Assembly (NCBI GenBank): GCA_034086685.1
Contig: JAXDZY010000102.1
Coordinates: 1 to 16,589, forward strand
DNA length: 16,589 bases
Reading direction: 5' to 3'
Source: TWA4 sp034086685
Lineage (GTDB): Bacteria > Bacillota > Clostridia > Lachnospirales > Lachnospiraceae
The position numbers were made by a program, and so were the translations under genes. The notes beneath the pieces are model-generated. The model did not search any database. It saw nothing but the letters and a program-made list of their open reading frames with translations, and had not been told where the DNA came from. Shown in pieces: positions 6,352 through 14,182 of the stretch; the first letter of the stretch is position 1; each line of letters begins with the position of its first letter.

Positions 6352-7230
6352 ATGTCAGACAGTCAAGGAAATCAATCAAAAATTGCAGTAATCACGGATT
6401 CCTGTGCAGATATCCCGCAGGAGCTGGTTGAAGAGTACCATATTTTTGTGCTTCCGATCATCGTACAGTGTTCGGATGGACAGCATCGGGATGGAGTGGA
6501 TATTACGGCTGATGAAGTTTATGAACGACTGAAAACGGAGCTGCCAAAAAGCAGTTCTCCTCTGGGTTCCGATATTGAAGATATGTTTTGTGAAATCAAA
6601 CGTCAGGGCTATACACATGCAGTGGCCATTATGCTTTCGGGAGCGCTTTCCGGCACTGTGAATCATGTGCGTCTGGCCGCACGGGAGCAGAGCGGTCTTA
6701 CTGTAAAGGTATTTGATTCCCTGCAGGGCAGTATCGGCATCGGTGTCCTGGCTTTACAGGCTGCAGAGTACATCAGAAAAGGACTTTCCTATGAAGAACT
6801 TCTGGAGAGAATTCCGCGTCTGATTGACAGTACGACCGTATTTTTCTCCATCGACACACTGGAATACCTGCAGAAAGGCGGACGTATCGGAAAGGCCACT
6901 GCTTTGGCAGGTACCATGCTGCAGATCAAACCGATCCTTTCCCTGGATAAGGATGGAGAAATCTATACGGCAGCCAAAGTCCGGGGAAGAAAGCAGGTGG
7001 AAAGCCGTCTGCTGAAGCTTGTGGAAGAATGTGTTCTGGCAGCAGATGGCCGTTCCTATAATCTGGTGGTGGCAGATGGCGGCGCACCGGAGGAACGGAA
7101 GGAACTGGAAGAAAAACTCCGGCAGCGGTTTCCTGATTATAAGCATCTGTATCAGGCAAAAATCGGAGCTGCACTGAGCATTTATCTTGGTCCCGGCCTG
7201 CTGGGAGCCGGTATCCAGTTTCTGGATTAG
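6352..7230 (+). CDS. DegV/FakB-family fatty-acid-binding protein
   Basis: A 292-residue cytosolic protein of the DegV family. Characterised members (FakB) hold a fatty acid while the kinase FakA phosphorylates it for phospholipid synthesis. The N-terminal ITDSCADIP (residues 14-22), the serine-rich loop SSSPLGSD (67-74), LSGALSGTVN (95-104), DTLEYLQKGGRIG (168-180) and the C-terminal GPGLLGAG are family hallmarks; length is normal. ATG at 6352 has GAGGG (6341-6345) 6 bases upstream. It has its own promoter and no FakA kinase next to it, which is common because most Clostridia carry several DegV copies. The ligand specificity cannot be read from sequence. Confidence 0.92.
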   Translation: MSDSQGNQSKIAVITDSCADIPQELVEEYHIFVLPIIVQCSDGQHRDGVDITADEVYERLKTELPKSSSPLGSDIEDMFCEIKRQGYTHAVAIMLSGALSGTVNHVRLAAREQSGLTVKVFDSLQGSIGIGVLALQAAEYIRKGLSYEELLERIPRLIDSTTVFFSIDTLEYLQKGGRIGKATALAGTMLQIKPILSLDKDGEIYTAAKVRGRKQVESRLLKLVEECVLAADGRSYNLVVADGGAPEERKELEEKLRQRFPDYKHLYQAKIGAALSIYLGPGLLGAGIQFLD

Positions 7231-7323
7231 ACTCAGCCGCGCACATCCGGTGAGTTTTTCTGCTGTAAAAGTTCGTTTTCCGATTGCTCAAAAAAGTCGG
7301 GAATATCTGAATAAGCTTTTGGG

Positions 7324-7354
7324 ACAAAAGAAAAAAAGTGACACTTTCTTTTTT
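7324..7354 (+). terminator. Possible weak terminator after the DegV gene
   Basis: An A-rich/T-rich inverted repeat around AAAGTG-A-CACTTT (7335-7347), with outer A:T pairs and one mismatch, ends in a T-run (7349-7354). The stem is AT-rich with an unfavourably tight loop, so termination may be partial. Confidence 0.3.
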
Positions 7355-7382
7355 GGATGGAATTGCGTATGCTTGATATAGA
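7353..7382 (+). promoter_or_regulatory. Possible promoter of the 324-residue unknown gene
   Basis: TTGGAT (7353-7358) and TATAGA (7377-7382) with an 18-bp spacer. The match is moderate; read-through from the DegV gene is also possible. Confidence 0.35.
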
Positions 7383-7436
7383 TATGCAGGGTATCAGAAC
7401 GAAATTTAAAATTGCAGCAAAAGGAGTGAAAATCGC

Positions 7437-8411
7437 ATGGATGTCAGGAAATTAAACAGAGGTTTAATTGAACTTGCTGTTTCACAGGGAATCCGCGAAA
7501 TCCGTCAGGATACAAAGAGAGGACTCAGACGTCTGTCAGATCTGGGACAGTATTTTGCCAGCAGACGTTTTTCGGAAAATATATTTCTTCAGATACACGA
7601 GGTGCTGAAGCAGGAAGACAGCAGATATTATCATCTGATTCAGAATGTGCTGGATTATGTGGAGGAAGACACCATCAAATGCTTCGGAATTAATCTGGGC
7701 TACAACAGCTGGACGTACGGCGTCAGTGTCATCAGACAGAGATTTCAGGAGCAGAAGCTCCAGGGAAAGAAGAATGCAAAACCGGTTTCCTGGTTATGTG
7801 AACTTCCATATAACAGTGAAAAGGGAGATCCCTCTGAGAGGATCAATCATCTGTCTTCTCTTATCAACAGAAAACAGCAGGAGGGTGTCTATACATATGC
7901 GCTGTACCCGCAGCAGACTTTCGCGCAGAATCCGGAGCTGGTTTTTCTTCTTGACCGTCATCCGGACTGTGATTTTCTGTGGTTTTTCCGTGAATCCGAT
8001 CTGACAGAAGCTCAGCTTAAAGTGCTGAAAAAACACAACAATTGTATTTATCTGTTTCCGGCAATAAAGGAAGATGGAACTGCGGATGTGGAGATTGCCG
8101 GAAAAATGAAAGAAAACAGGATTCTGTATTCGTACTATTATATTTATGAAGAAGCAGAAGGGGGACTGGAAAAAGTGCTGGAAGAAATACAGCCTGTACT
8201 GCAGGAAGATCCTTCTATTCTGATTATGAAAGCAGGTCCCGGAGTCAGTGAGGAGTACCGGGCCGGATTTGCCAGAGAAATCTGGAATGACCGAATGCAC
8301 CCGGGACATAATACTTTCCTGGCCGAGCTGACAGAGGACAGCCGCAGAATTGATGAGATGATTGCGGGAGAACGGGTACAGCGGGATGAAATCAGGGGTG
8401 ATTCTGAGTAG
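7437..8411 (+). CDS. Unrecognised 324-residue protein, possibly barrel-like
   Basis: I do not recognise this family with confidence. It is a soluble, charged protein without signal peptide or TM segment. The N-terminal 75 residues look helical (VRKLNRGLIELAV, RGLRRLSDLGQYF). From about residue 80 the order GINLGYNSW, KPVSWLCEL, GVYTYALY, DFLWFF, NCIYLFP, RILYSYYYIY, SILIMKAGP reads like alternating strands and helices of a TIM-barrel or partial barrel. Some radical-SAM-like proteins have this shape, but there is no CxxxCxxC cluster motif. AAGGAG at 7421-7426 precedes the ATG by 10 bases. The 3' end overlaps the convergent TetR gene by 20 bp. A regulatory or metabolic link with DegV or TetR is only positional. 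Confidence 0.75.
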   Translation: MDVRKLNRGLIELAVSQGIREIRQDTKRGLRRLSDLGQYFASRRFSENIFLQIHEVLKQEDSRYYHLIQNVLDYVEEDTIKCFGINLGYNSWTYGVSVIRQRFQEQKLQGKKNAKPVSWLCELPYNSEKGDPSERINHLSSLINRKQQEGVYTYALYPQQTFAQNPELVFLLDRHPDCDFLWFFRESDLTEAQLKVLKKHNNCIYLFPAIKEDGTADVEIAGKMKENRILYSYYYIYEEAEGGLEKVLEEIQPVLQEDPSILIMKAGPGVSEEYRAGFAREIWNDRMHPGHNTFLAELTEDSRRIDEMIAGERVQRDEIRGDSE

Positions 8412-8961
8412 ATTTATCCTCCGGATAATTTTCCAGAAACAGTAAAGCAGACTTTTCCATCGTTTCGTGGATGTGATCCAGATATTCATCTACCGGCATG
8501 ATTTCTCTGGAAGTCAGCCAGCGGCGGATGGATGAATAGAAAGCATCGCAGCAAAAAGTGATGGAAAATGTCTGCTGTTTTTCGTCAGGAAATACATCCT
8601 GCAGCAGATAACGCAGATAGATGGACAAAGTTTCATAAAAATAGTCATGAAAAGAATTCTGCCCCTCGATTTGAAGTGCATTTCGGTAAAAACGGGCTTC
8701 GGAGTAGAAATAACGGCAGATTGATGTAAAGATATTCCAGCTGCTGTCGTTGTCTGTTACGTTCATATGTTCAAGAAAATCTACATAATAAATCCAGTTC
8801 ACCAGATCATATTTGTCACGAAAATGATAATAGAAACTTTTACGGTTAATGCCGCATTTCCCGCAGATCTCGCCCACGCTTATCCTGGAAAAATCCTTTT
8901 GTTCCATCAGCTCTTTCATGGAAGCGGCCAATGCCATTTTTGTAATACTGGAATCGGGCAT
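8392..8961 (-). CDS. TetR/AcrR-family regulator, DhaS-like
   Basis: A 189-residue regulator. The N-terminal TetR helix-turn-helix spans about residues 24-58 (ISVGEICGKCGINRKSFYYH followed by FRDKYDLVNWI), including the conserved KxxFYYHFxDKxxL ending. The C-terminal region (FYRNALQIEGQNSFHDYFYE) resembles the DhaS group, named for the activator of dihydroxyacetone kinase genes. AGGAGG lies just before ATG at 8961. No dha genes are present here, so the target is open; candidates are itself and the adjacent genes. A 13-bp palindrome at 9005-9017 in its upstream region is a candidate binding site. Its last codons overlap the convergent unknown gene by 20 bp. Confidence 0.88.
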   Translation of the reverse strand: MPDSSITKMALAASMKELMEQKDFSRISVGEICGKCGINRKSFYYHFRDKYDLVNWIYYVDFLEHMNVTDNDSSWNIFTSICRYFYSEARFYRNALQIEGQNSFHDYFYETLSIYLRYLLQDVFPDEKQQTFSITFCCDAFYSSIRRWLTSREIMPVDEYLDHIHETMEKSALLFLENYPEDKSTQNHP

Positions 8962-9004
8962 TCAGATTTCCTCCTGTAAAAATGATATCGTATAATTATT
9001 CCGA

Positions 9005-9017
9005 TTCTATGATAGAA
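9005..9017. promoter_or_regulatory. 13-bp palindrome upstream of the TetR gene (candidate operator)
   Basis: TTCTATGATAGAA is a perfect 6-1-6 palindrome located 44 bases upstream of the TetR start. On the minus strand its arm would form the -35 position of a weak promoter (TTCTAT, 17 bp, TATACG). TetR proteins often bind such sites at their own promoter. Confidence 0.45.
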
Positions 9018-9128
9018 CAGAAATCAAAAAAAATCACTGGGCAATTTGGAGAAAATGTCGTTATGGGAGGAAAATGCAATTTTAACATGATTTTATGAGA
9101 AAAAATTATTGTAAAAGCGGTAATATAT

Positions 9129-9157
9129 TTGACTTTCAAAAGGCGTGATATTATAAT
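9129..9157 (+). promoter_or_regulatory. Promoter of the XRE regulator
   Basis: TTGACT (9129-9134) and TATAAT (9152-9157) with a 17-bp spacer. The leader is about 54 nt. Confidence 0.85.
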
Positions 9158-9217
9158 ATTAATGAATACATAGGTTGGTACCCGTGATGGATTGTTTGAA
9201 GCGGGAGGAGGATTTTT

Positions 9218-9793
9218 GTGTCTGGGGAACATATAGATATAATAAGAAACAGGAGGATAAAGTCACTGCGAAATTCGCTTGGATTGAAGCAGAAAGAATT
9301 TGCACAGTCGGTAGGCGTCTCAGAAGGATTGATCAGCAAGGTCGAAAAGGGTGTGATCCCTGTAACAGATAAACTGATAACAAAGGTAGCCATGGAATAT
9401 AACATGAATCCGGAGTGGCTGAAGGGGAACAGCGAGGATGTAAATAATACGGATGCTATTTATGACAGCCAGCAGCTTCGCCGTATGGTTCGTTATCAGG
9501 ATAACCGCGGGGAAAGAGATGAACTGGAGATCCGGATTCAGCAGTCCAGAATGCTGGAGGAATCCCTGAAGGACATTTCGGGGATGCCGGATGGAATGGC
9601 GCTGGAATATCTGAAGTCTGTCAACCAGTGTCTGGAGAAACTGCATATGTACATTTTTTATCTGAAAAATATGGATATGAGAAAAAATAACATGGAGCCG
9701 GTCATGGAGGACCTGGAGAAGGATGTCATGCATTCAATGTATGATCTGAAGCACCTGTTTTTATGCATGGAAATCGGAAAAACAGCGTTTTAG
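9218..9793 (+). CDS. XRE-family helix-turn-helix regulator
   Basis: A 191-residue protein that starts at GTG with GGAGGAGG (9204-9211) 6 bases upstream. The Cro/CI-type HTH_3 domain covers residues 10-70: RIKSLRNSLGLKQKEFAQSV followed by GVSEGLISKVEKG, then an LITKVAMEYNMNPEWLKG tail. Residues 85-190 are charged, heptad-rich helices (DELEIRIQQSRMLEESLKDI and MEDLEKDVMHSMYDLKHLF), probably a coiled-coil dimerisation or effector region. The gene is monocistronic and ends 16 bases before the rnpB promoter, with no separate terminator, so transcripts may run into rnpB. Target unknown. Confidence 0.88.
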   Translation: MSGEHIDIIRNRRIKSLRNSLGLKQKEFAQSVGVSEGLISKVEKGVIPVTDKLITKVAMEYNMNPEWLKGNSEDVNNTDAIYDSQQLRRMVRYQDNRGERDELEIRIQQSRMLEESLKDISGMPDGMALEYLKSVNQCLEKLHMYIFYLKNMDMRKNNMEPVMEDLEKDVMHSMYDLKHLFLCMEIGKTAF

Positions 9794-9808
9794 CGTATTA
9801 TAAATCTG

Positions 9809-9837
9809 TTGAAAAACAAATTCTTTCGTGATATAAT
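9809..9837 (+). promoter_or_regulatory. Promoter of rnpB
   Basis: TTGAAA (9809-9814) and TATAAT (9832-9837) with a 17-bp spacer place the transcription start at about 9844, exactly the 5' edge of the RNase P RNA P1 helix. Confidence 0.88.
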
Positions 9838-9843
9838 GCTCAC

Positions 9844-10177
9844 GTTGAGCAGGATAAATGGTCGCGGGAGAAATCCTGAGGAAAGTCCGGGCTTCGCAGG
9901 GCAGGATGCCGGATAACGTCCGGTGGAGGTGACTCCCAGGAAAGTGCAACAGAAATAAACCGCCGCGCCCGGCGCGGTAAGGGTGGAAAGGCAGTGTAAG
10001 AGACTACCGCCTGGCTGGTAACAGGCAGGGCACATGTAAACCCCATTCGAAGCAAGACTAATAGAAAGCATAAGGTGGCCCGCCTGCTTTCGGGTAAGTC
10101 GCTAGAGCCTGCTGGTAACAGCAGGTCCAGATAGATGACCATTCACGACAGAACCCGGCTTATCGTCCTGCTCAGCT
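9844..10177 (+). ncRNA. rnpB: RNase P RNA, bacterial class A
   Basis: Catalytic RNA that removes the 5' leader of precursor tRNAs. P1 forms between 9844-9854 and 10166-10176 (11 bp, one G-U). The conserved core GAGGAAAGTCCGGGC (9878-9892), the AAAGTGCAACAGAAAT region (9942-9957), GGTAAGGGTGGAAAGG, GTAAACCCC and the terminal GACAGAACCCGGCTTATCG are all present in order. The length of about 334 nt suits a class A RNA. The 5' end is fixed by the promoter; the 3' end is set by P1, and the primary transcript may extend to the terminator at 10289-10321. Confidence 0.96.
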
Positions 10178-10288
10178 TCTGTAAATCATCCGGTGATCAT
10201 GACACAATCGGATGCTCCGGTCGAGATGGGATAATTTCGTTTGATTAAAATAAATCAAGCGCCTTATGGGGAATGCCATTTGGAAAGC
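10178..10288 (+). other. Spacer between rnpB and its terminator
   Basis: No gene is supported. It contains two small potential hairpins, CATCCG/CGGATG (10187-10192/10209-10214) and CGTTTGATT/AATCAAGCG (10238-10246/10253-10261, one G-T). It is probably a 3' trailer of the rnpB precursor. Confidence 0.4.
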
Positions 10289-10321
10289 GGCCTTCATCTT
10301 TTGGATGAGGGCTTATTTTTT
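10289..10321 (+). terminator. Intrinsic terminator downstream of rnpB
   Basis: GCCTTCATC (10290-10298) pairs with GATGAGGGC (10304-10312) with one G-T, a 5-nt loop and a TTATTTTTT tail. It is the first good terminator after rnpB. Confidence 0.85.
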
Positions 10322-10452
10322 GCCGGAAAAGCGTCCTTCAGAGGAGATAGAAGTAAAAGGCTCAATGGATGAATTGAACAAAAACGGGAAAGAAAATCAT
10401 TATATTTTCATCTTGCGGGAAAGAAAAGAATATGCTATGATTATCTCCAGAA

Positions 10453-10468
10453 CCACAATATATATTGA
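10453..10468. promoter_or_regulatory. NrdR-box-like site 1
   Basis: The 16-mer CCACAATATATATTGA matches about 13 of 16 positions of the NrdR box consensus (acaCwAtATaTwGtgt). It lies 16 bp upstream of site 2, the usual arrangement for cooperative NrdR binding. Confidence 0.6.
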
Positions 10469-10484
10469 TAATTTCCAGATAAAG

Positions 10485-10500
10485 ACACAAGATATTGTGT
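10485..10500. promoter_or_regulatory. NrdR-box-like site 2
   Basis: ACACAAGATATTGTGT matches the NrdR consensus at all but one position. It lies 80 bases before the nrdD start, near the presumed -35. NrdR is the ATP/dATP-sensing repressor of ribonucleotide reductase genes. The site also sits inside a 9-bp inverted repeat (10482-10490/10495-10503) followed by ATTTTT. Confidence 0.75.
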
Positions 10501-10506
10501 CTTATT

Positions 10507-10534
10507 TTTACCAATAGGGTATATACAGTATAAG
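10507..10534 (+). promoter_or_regulatory. Probable nrdD promoter
   Basis: TTTACC (10507-10512) and TATAAG (10529-10534) with a 16-bp spacer, directly downstream of the NrdR boxes, so bound NrdR would block RNA polymerase. The leader would be only about 25 nt. Confidence 0.5.
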
Positions 10535-10564
10535 GGGTTTATATTTTAATGGCGGAGGAAAATT

Positions 10565-12697
10565 ATGGATTGCAGTAATATCTATATCATAAAGAAGGAC
10601 AATACAAAAGAAGCTTTCAATGTACAGAAGGTTGTTGTTGCTGTCAGCAAATCGGCAGATCGTGTCATGTATCATTTTACCCAGGAAGAGCTGGATTATA
10701 TCTGTGATTTTGTAACACGCAAGTGCGAGGAGATGAATCAGCAGTATATTCCCATTGCGAAGATGCATAATGTGGTGGAAGGTGCTCTTGATCATGTAAA
10801 TCCCGATGTTGCAAAATCCTACCGTGATTACCGCAATTACAAACAGGATTTTGTCCAGATGCTGGATGAAGTATACAAGAAAAGCCAGTCCATCATGTAT
10901 ATCGGCGATAAAGAAAACAGCAATACGGACAGTGCTCTGGTGTCCACCAAGAGAAGTCTGATTTTCAATGAGCTGAACAAGTCTCTGTACCAGAAGTTTT
11001 TCATGACTACAGAAGAGCTTCAGGCCTGCCGTGACGGCTATATTTATGTACATGATATGGCTGCAAGACGCGATACCATGAACTGCTGTCTGTTTGATGT
11101 GGAATCGGTGCTGAAGGGCGGTTTTGAGATGGGCAATCTGTGGTACAACGAGCCCAAAACTCTGGATGTCTGCTTTGACGTAATCGGGGATATCGTGCTC
11201 AGTGCGGCAAGCCAGCAGTACGGCGGTTTTACGGTTCCCAATGTGGAAAAGATTCTGGAGCCTTATGCACAGAAATCATTTGATAAATATAAAGCCAAAT
11301 ATATGGGATTCGGCCTGGATGAAGCAAAGGCGGAGGAAATCGCTGAAAAGGATGTGGAGCGGGATTACCGTCAGGGCTTCCAGGGATGGGAATATAAATT
11401 CAATACCGTTGCATCCAGCCGCGGAGATTATCCGTTTATCACCATGACCCTTGGTAACGGCACCGGCCATTTTGCAAAGATGGGTTCCCGTATCATGTTT
11501 GAGGTTCATGCAGGCGGTCAGGGTAAGAAAAACTGCAAGAAGCCTGTTCTTTTCCCCAAGCTTGTATTTCTTTATGACGAAAAGCTCCACGGACCGGGAG
11601 GAGAACTGGAGGATATTTTCGAGGCAGGTATTGAATGTTCATCCAAAACCATGTATCCTGACTGGCTGTCTCTGACAGGTGAGGGATATATTGCCAGCAT
11701 GTATAAAAAGTACGGCAAGGTAATCAGTCCCATGGGCTGTCGTGCATTCCTTTCTCCCTGGTATGAACGGGGTGGTATGGAACCGGCAGATGAGAATGAC
11801 ACACCTGTGTTTGTGGGCCGTTTCAATATCGGCGTAGTATCCCTGCACCTTCCCATGATTCTGGCAAAGGCCAGACAGGAAAGCCGCGATTTCTATGAGG
11901 TGCTGGACTATTATCTGGAGCTGATCCGCAAGATTCATATCCGCACTTATGCTTATCTGGGCGAGATGCGTGCTTCCACCAATCCTCTGGCTTACTGTGA
12001 AGGCGGATTTTACGGCGGCCATCTGGGGATCCATGACAAGATCAAACCGCTGTTAAAGACAGCGACTGCATCCTTTGGCATCACTGCATTCAACGAGCTG
12101 CAGGAGCTTTACAACGGCAAATCGCTGGTGGAAGACGGACAGTTTGCTCTGGAAGTACTGCAGCACATTAATGACAAGGTAAACCAGTTCAAAAAAGAGG
12201 ACGGAAATCTGTACGCTATTTACGCAACACCCGCGGAAAATCTCTGCGGTCTGCAGGTAAGACAGTTCCGTAAAAAATACGGTATCGTTGAGAATGTATC
12301 CGACCGTGAGTACGTCAGCAACGGATTCCACTGCCATGTAACGGAGGACATCACTCCCATTGAAAAACAGGATAAGGAATACCGTTTCTGGGAACTGTCC
12401 AACGGCGGAAAGATCCAGTATGTAAGATATCCGATTTCCTACAATAAGGAAGCAATCCGCTCCCTGGTGCGCAGAGCCATGAAGATGGGCTTCTACGAAG
12501 GCGTCAACCTGTCCCTGGCTTACTGTGAAAACTGCGGACACCAGGAACTGGATATGGATGTATGCCCGAAATGCGGCAGCCGTGATCTGACCAAGATCGA
12601 CCGCATGAACGGATATCTGTCCTACTCCAGAGTAAAAGGCGATTCCAGACTGAACGATGCCAAGATGGCGGAGATCAAGGAACGGAAATCGATGTAA
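10565..12697 (+). CDS. nrdD: Anaerobic ribonucleoside-triphosphate reductase, large subunit
   Basis: Class III ribonucleotide reductase, which reduces NTPs to dNTPs by a glycyl radical under anoxia. At 710 residues it has normal length. An ATP-cone occupies residues 5-95 (IIKKDNTKEAFNVQKVV and IPIAKMHNVVEGAL), giving allosteric activity control. The catalytic barrel includes the MNCC cysteines (174/175) and Cys392 in MGCRAF. A zinc site is formed by CENC (654-657) and CPKC (667-670). The glycyl-radical loop RMNGYLS places the radical glycine at 683. GGAGG at 10554-10558 precedes ATG by 6 bases. The upstream NrdR boxes imply repression by NrdR. The nrdG activase usually found directly downstream is missing; the next gene is convergent and begins 13 bp later. 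Confidence 0.97.
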   Translation: MDCSNIYIIKKDNTKEAFNVQKVVVAVSKSADRVMYHFTQEELDYICDFVTRKCEEMNQQYIPIAKMHNVVEGALDHVNPDVAKSYRDYRNYKQDFVQMLDEVYKKSQSIMYIGDKENSNTDSALVSTKRSLIFNELNKSLYQKFFMTTEELQACRDGYIYVHDMAARRDTMNCCLFDVESVLKGGFEMGNLWYNEPKTLDVCFDVIGDIVLSAASQQYGGFTVPNVEKILEPYAQKSFDKYKAKYMGFGLDEAKAEEIAEKDVERDYRQGFQGWEYKFNTVASSRGDYPFITMTLGNGTGHFAKMGSRIMFEVHAGGQGKKNCKKPVLFPKLVFLYDEKLHGPGGELEDIFEAGIECSSKTMYPDWLSLTGEGYIASMYKKYGKVISPMGCRAFLSPWYERGGMEPADENDTPVFVGRFNIGVVSLHLPMILAKARQESRDFYEVLDYYLELIRKIHIRTYAYLGEMRASTNPLAYCEGGFYGGHLGIHDKIKPLLKTATASFGITAFNELQELYNGKSLVEDGQFALEVLQHINDKVNQFKKEDGNLYAIYATPAENLCGLQVRQFRKKYGIVENVSDREYVSNGFHCHVTEDITPIEKQDKEYRFWELSNGGKIQYVRYPISYNKEAIRSLVRRAMKMGFYEGVNLSLAYCENCGHQELDMDVCPKCGSRDLTKIDRMNGYLSYSRVKGDSRLNDAKMAEIKERKSM

Positions 12698-12710
12698 TGC
12701 ATGAGGCTGT

Positions 12711-13445
12711 TCAGTCAGATATCAGATACCGGACATAATCGACAGCGGCATCTTTTCTCGGGGAATTGGCAATGATTCCCAGATATACCGCATCGTCAAA
12801 TCCGGCTTTGCTTACCCTGCCGGTCCGGGATAAATCCAGACCGACAGGGTATTCTTCTGTAACGGCCTCGTAAGCGACTGAGGGATCCAGCACCATGTCA
12901 ACCGAATTGTCTTCCAGAATGATTGTATTTGTGATCAGATAAGGCTTTAGCCGGTCGTACAGAGAAGCATCTTCGGCAGCGAGCAATTCTTCCAGATTGC
13001 ACAGATATCCATTCTGAGAAAAAGAATCAAAGGCTTCTTTGTTCATCAGCACGACGTCCAGCTCTTTACTGTTGATGGATGCCAGGATCTTCATGCGGGA
13101 GGCATAGGTATATTCATGGTAGGGGCTGTTCTCATCATCAGTCAGGTAAAGTCCGGTATACAGTTCCAGCTGTTCTTTCTTTCTGTCTGCTCCTGTGAAA
13201 TCAAGGAAGCCGGTATTCAGCTGCTCTGTAAGCGTCTCACCGGCAGATACGTTTACCAGCGCCGCACAAAGCAGCGTTTCTTTGTGGGTAAAATGCCCGT
13301 AAAGGATATAACCGATGATATACAGGAAGATACAGAGAACTGCCAGAGGCAGCTTGTAGTAATCCCAGATATACTGCAGCTTCTGCCGTCCGTGAAGCGA
13401 TTGAAAGGTTTCCCGGTCCTGCGACCATTTCATATTTTTCTTCAT
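12711..13445 (-). CDS. Unrecognised membrane-anchored protein of the sugar-uptake locus
   Basis: A 244-residue protein I cannot assign to a named family. It has a charged cytosolic N-terminus (1-30), one hydrophobic TM segment (about 31-50, LPLAVLCIFLYIIGYILYG) and a roughly 190-residue outer domain. Parts of the outer domain (ELDVVLMNKEAFDSFSQNGY, DRLKPYLITNTIIL, KDAAVDYVRYLI) recall extracellular solute-binding proteins, but in a truncated form. It overlaps the YesL-like gene by 4 bp (ATGA), so the two are translationally coupled and probably form one unit with the LacI-type regulator upstream. A role as an anchored sensor or auxiliary binding protein for the ABC importer is inference. It is convergent with nrdD, with only 13 bp between. 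Confidence 0.75.
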   Translation of the reverse strand: MKKNMKWSQDRETFQSLHGRQKLQYIWDYYKLPLAVLCIFLYIIGYILYGHFTHKETLLCAALVNVSAGETLTEQLNTGFLDFTGADRKKEQLELYTGLYLTDDENSPYHEYTYASRMKILASINSKELDVVLMNKEAFDSFSQNGYLCNLEELLAAEDASLYDRLKPYLITNTIILEDNSVDMVLDPSVAYEAVTEEYPVGLDLSRTGRVSKAGFDDAVYLGIIANSPRKDAAVDYVRYLISD

Positions 13446-14101
13446 GACAGCTCCTCTTCTGTATCTTCTGATGCTTCAGGTGTATTTTCTGCTTTTTCCT
13501 GGCACATCAGCAGGATATTGGAAAGCAGACAGGAGCACAGGAAAGCACAAAGTCCCTCTCCGAAAATAACAGCCGGCGTAAAGATATTAATGATAACAAA
13601 TGCCATGACAAAATAAATCACTGCCATCAGTACAGTACACAAAAGGAAACGCATGCCGAGCATGATGGAATTTTTAAACATGGCAGCAACGGTATTATCA
13701 AATCTGGACAGGAGCGGGAAAATGTACATCACCACAATTGCATATGCAGCCAGTACTACGATAAACACCGCTGAACAGATTGCCCAGAAGGCATTCTCGA
13801 ACCGCATGTGATACAGCACATATCCATCAATCCCCAGAACTGTTCCCAGAACAAGGAGAATCATCCAGATTACGGTTCCCTGCCTGAAATTTTCCTTGAA
13901 AGAATGAAAAAATGCCCGTGTAATATTCCCTTCTTCATTTTTAGCCATTTTTAAGGTGACGTAAAAGAGCGCTGTGGTGGAAGCCCCGATTGTAACGATG
14001 GGCAAAGAACATACCAGCCACAGAATGTTCAGATAAACGCAATATACAATTTTGGTAATAAATCCCAGAACCGGACTGTCCGGGTTAAATAACTGATTCA
14101 T
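13442..14101 (-). CDS. YesL-like (DUF624) membrane protein
   Basis: A 219-residue polytopic membrane protein of the DUF624/YesL family, a group of unknown biochemical role that in Bacillus and Clostridia is usually encoded beside sugar ABC transporters and their regulators. The N-terminal LPIVTIGASTTALFYVTLKM is the most recognisable family stretch. Five or so hydrophobic segments follow, and the C-terminus is acidic. AAGGAAGG on the minus strand precedes ATG at 14101. It lies 81 bp after the LacI-type gene and overlaps the following gene by 4 bp. Confidence 0.88.
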   Translation of the reverse strand: MNQLFNPDSPVLGFITKIVYCVYLNILWLVCSLPIVTIGASTTALFYVTLKMAKNEEGNITRAFFHSFKENFRQGTVIWMILLVLGTVLGIDGYVLYHMRFENAFWAICSAVFIVVLAAYAIVVMYIFPLLSRFDNTVAAMFKNSIMLGMRFLLCTVLMAVIYFVMAFVIINIFTPAVIFGEGLCAFLCSCLLSNILLMCQEKAENTPEASEDTEEELS

Positions 14102-14131
14102 AAAAATCCTTCCTTTCTGGAGTATTGTTTG

Positions 14132-14159
14132 TCAGCTTTTCCTGCTGAGGGGAAGCCCC
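14132..14159 (-). other. Two small hairpins between the LacI-type and YesL-like genes
   Basis: TCAGC/GCTGA (14132-14136/14144-14148) and GGGG/CCCC (14149-14152/14156-14159) sit side by side in the 81-bp gap. They could weaken read-through or stabilise mRNA ends. No T-run follows on the minus strand. Confidence 0.35.
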
Positions 14160-14182
14160 GACTGATTTTGGTTGATCCTCTG

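Noticed and set aside
8996..9405. Minus-strand ORFs opposite the XRE gene and its promoter
   Set aside because: No ribosome sites, overlap a confident promoter and gene, and do not look like a protein family.
10266..10517. 83-codon plus-strand ORF after rnpB
   Set aside because: It starts inside the rnpB terminator region, has no ribosome site, and runs through the NrdR boxes; the translation resembles nothing coherent.
10508..11053. 181-codon minus-strand ORF opposite nrdD
   Set aside because: Antisense to highly conserved nrdD sequence and its promoter; no ribosome site.
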